Positions 63,357 to 64,000 of a stretch of DNA of 64,000 nucleotides are shown piece by piece; the first letter of the stretch is position 1, and each line of letters starts with the position of its first letter. The notes beneath the pieces are model-generated. The model ran no database searches. It was not told where the DNA came from and saw nothing but the letters and a program-made list of their open reading frames with translations. A program made the position numbers and the translations under genes. The stretch comes from Indibacter alkaliphilus LW1 (GTDB taxonomy: Bacteria; Bacteroidota; Bacteroidia; Cytophagales; Cyclobacteriaceae), in the NCBI RefSeq assembly GCF_000295935.2, contig NZ_ALWO02000002.1, positions 33,911-97,910 on the forward strand, in the 5' to 3' direction.

Positions 63357-63487
63357 GCCCAACATTGCCTAAGAGCAAGCGGGCGGAAAGTGCTAAATTG
63401 AAAGAGATTACCTTTAACAAACCTTGGTCGTGGCGGACAGGGAATAGGGTTTTAAAGCCCGCCTGCTCTTAGCCTTGACCGTTGAAC
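63357..63487 (+). repeat. attC-like recombination site at the 3' end of the cassette
   Basis: 131 bp with the layout of an integron attC: R'' GCCCAAC (63357-63363, fits RYYYAAC), a 3-nt spacer, left arm of 18 nt (63367-63384), a 72-nt central part, right arm of 18 nt (63457-63474), a 6-nt spacer and R' GTTGAAC (63481-63487, fits GTTRRRY). The arms pair at 16 of 18 positions, plus one G-T. Within the window R'' pairs with R' at only 5 of 7 positions, but it pairs perfectly with GTTGGGC at 62415, as expected if the cassette closes into a circle. Lengths of 57-141 bp are usual for attC. Confidence 0.65.
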
Positions 63488-63589
63488 TAAACCTCCTTCG
63501 TCGGTAGTTTTAGACCTAAATTTTAAGAGTCTGATTTTTAGATATTTACCTTAAATTTATTCCATGTTTAACCATTAATTGATTTAATC

Positions 63590-63936
63590 ATGGAAAAAAA
63601 AATTTGCGCCGAAGAATGTATGAGGAGATGGTTTACAGGCATTATTCTCCTAGAAGTATCAAGACGTATCTTAGTCTGGTATCTGTAGTATCAGCCCATT
63701 TTGGGAAAAGTCCGGACACGATCAGTATCCCCGAATTAAAGGATTATCTTTTTAAGAGGATTGAAGCCGGCCAACTTTCAGTATCAAGCATCAACCAGAC
63801 AATCAGTGCCTTTAAAATACTTTTCAAAGACGTACTTGAAAGAGATTGGGAAACTATCAGGATCAAACGGCCAAGACGTCCCAAGCTGCTTCCGGTTGTA
63901 TTTGGATCTGCTACATTTGATTGGACATTAAGTTAA
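63590..63936 (+). pseudogene. Second tyrosine recombinase, N-terminal fragment interrupted by an insertion
   Basis: The readable part begins near 63604 (LRRRMYEEMVYRHYSPRSIKTYLSLVSVV) and is a SAM-like core-binding domain of a phage-integrase-type recombinase, running to RPRRPKLLPVVF at 63903. In intact relatives (often paired with an IS91-type transposase) the catalytic domain follows; here the frame turns into GSATFDWTLS and stops at 63936. A likely original ATG at 63590 is out of frame across a run of nine A. The gene is therefore not functional. The break at 63903 coincides with the start of an apparent insertion sequence. Confidence 0.7.
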
Positions 63937-64000
63937 GCTCGATTAACTTAGTAGATATGGAAAAGAAAAAAAGAAGGTCATTCGATAAATACTTCATGTT
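63903..64000 (+). mobile_element. Left end of an insertion sequence, probably IS3-family (truncated by window edge)
   Basis: The second recombinase frame is lost at 63903, and an ORF starting ATG 63957 (MEKKKRRSFDKYFM, then off the edge) has the basic start of an IS3-type orfA transposase. Its ends and target duplication cannot be confirmed because the right end is outside the window. Confidence 0.4.

Noticed and set aside
1..64000. CRISPR array
   Set aside because: No series of regularly spaced direct repeats was found; only the dispersed 40-bp pair and a short GAATATC tandem near 57472-57488.
1..64000. tRNA or rRNA genes
   Set aside because: No cloverleaf with T-arm GGTTCGAATCC-type core was recognised in the intergenic regions I read; only rnpB was convincing. 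I cannot run a dedicated search.

Overview
The window is a bacterial chromosome segment at roughly 40% G+C. Gene content and order point to Bacteroidota, most likely Cytophagales (Cyclobacteriaceae-like). Supporting signs are TAnnTTTG-type promoter elements in place of Shine-Dalgarno sites, the order bamD-rpoZ-coaBC-DUF4835-recN, the cluster DUF177-rpmF-fabH-efp-accB-accC, TonB-dependent receptors with STN and CarboxypepD_reg domains, DUF4249, a T9SS sorting domain, and an E1 alpha/beta fusion. The family-level placement is inference.

Layout. 1-935: 5' part of a RecB/UvrD-type helicase-nuclease (minus strand, runs off the left edge). 1.0-6.5 kb: ribosome, fatty-acid and translation genes (DUF177, rpmF, fabH, efp, accB, accC). 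6.6-13.3 kb: a planctomycete-type cytochrome c/DUF1549/DUF1553 gene, a DUF1501 gene, a membrane cytochrome c/LRR protein and a SIS-domain protein, probably one operon. 14.6-17.2 kb: GH20 hexosaminidase lipoprotein. 17.5-19.7 kb: class III nucleotide cyclase with TPRs, broken by a +1 frameshift at a T7 run. 19.7-23.7 kb: subtilase lipoprotein, acyltransferase, DUF3109, DUF4442. 23.9-26.3 kb: TonB-dependent receptor. 26.55-28.1 kb: RNase P RNA followed 24 nt later by an NtrC-like regulator, frameshifted at an A7 run. 28.1-35.6 kb: small lipoprotein, LuxE-like protein, lipoprotein, E1 alpha/beta fusion, alanine dehydrogenase, small ferredoxin, sugar isomerase. 35.8-42.0 kb: four-gene surface operon (TonB receptor plus DUF4249 plus MG2-like protein). 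42.1-47.9 kb: mdh, a cNMP-domain protein, tilS. 47.9-55.6 kb: LptA/OstA-like, T9SS protein, bamD, rpoZ, coaBC, DUF4835, recN. 55.8-61.0 kb: fabI, DUF2911, an SPFH lipoprotein, purN, purH.

The core segment ends at a strong terminator after purH (61.07 kb). The last 3 kb is accessory DNA: a complete tyrosine recombinase with an unusual N-terminal extension; then a two-gene unit (Imm27-like immunity protein and a secreted protein) bounded by GTTGGGC on the left and, on the right, a 131-bp inverted-repeat structure with the layout of an integron attC site; then the 5' part of a second recombinase gene, apparently interrupted by an insertion sequence that runs off the right edge.

This integron-like cassette is the most interesting part of the window. 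Read as a circle, the cassette ends restore a perfect 10-bp pairing (GTTGCCCAAC with GTTGGGCAAC). That is what an integron cassette inserted at a foreign site should show. The adjacent recombinase, however, has XerD-like spacing between its catalytic residues, lacks the IntI-specific insertion, and points in the same direction as the cassette. Other points worth checking are two regulatory genes broken at 7-nt homopolymers, an orphan terminator with hairpins suggesting a small RNA at about 58.6-58.75 kb, and a dispersed intergenic repeat.
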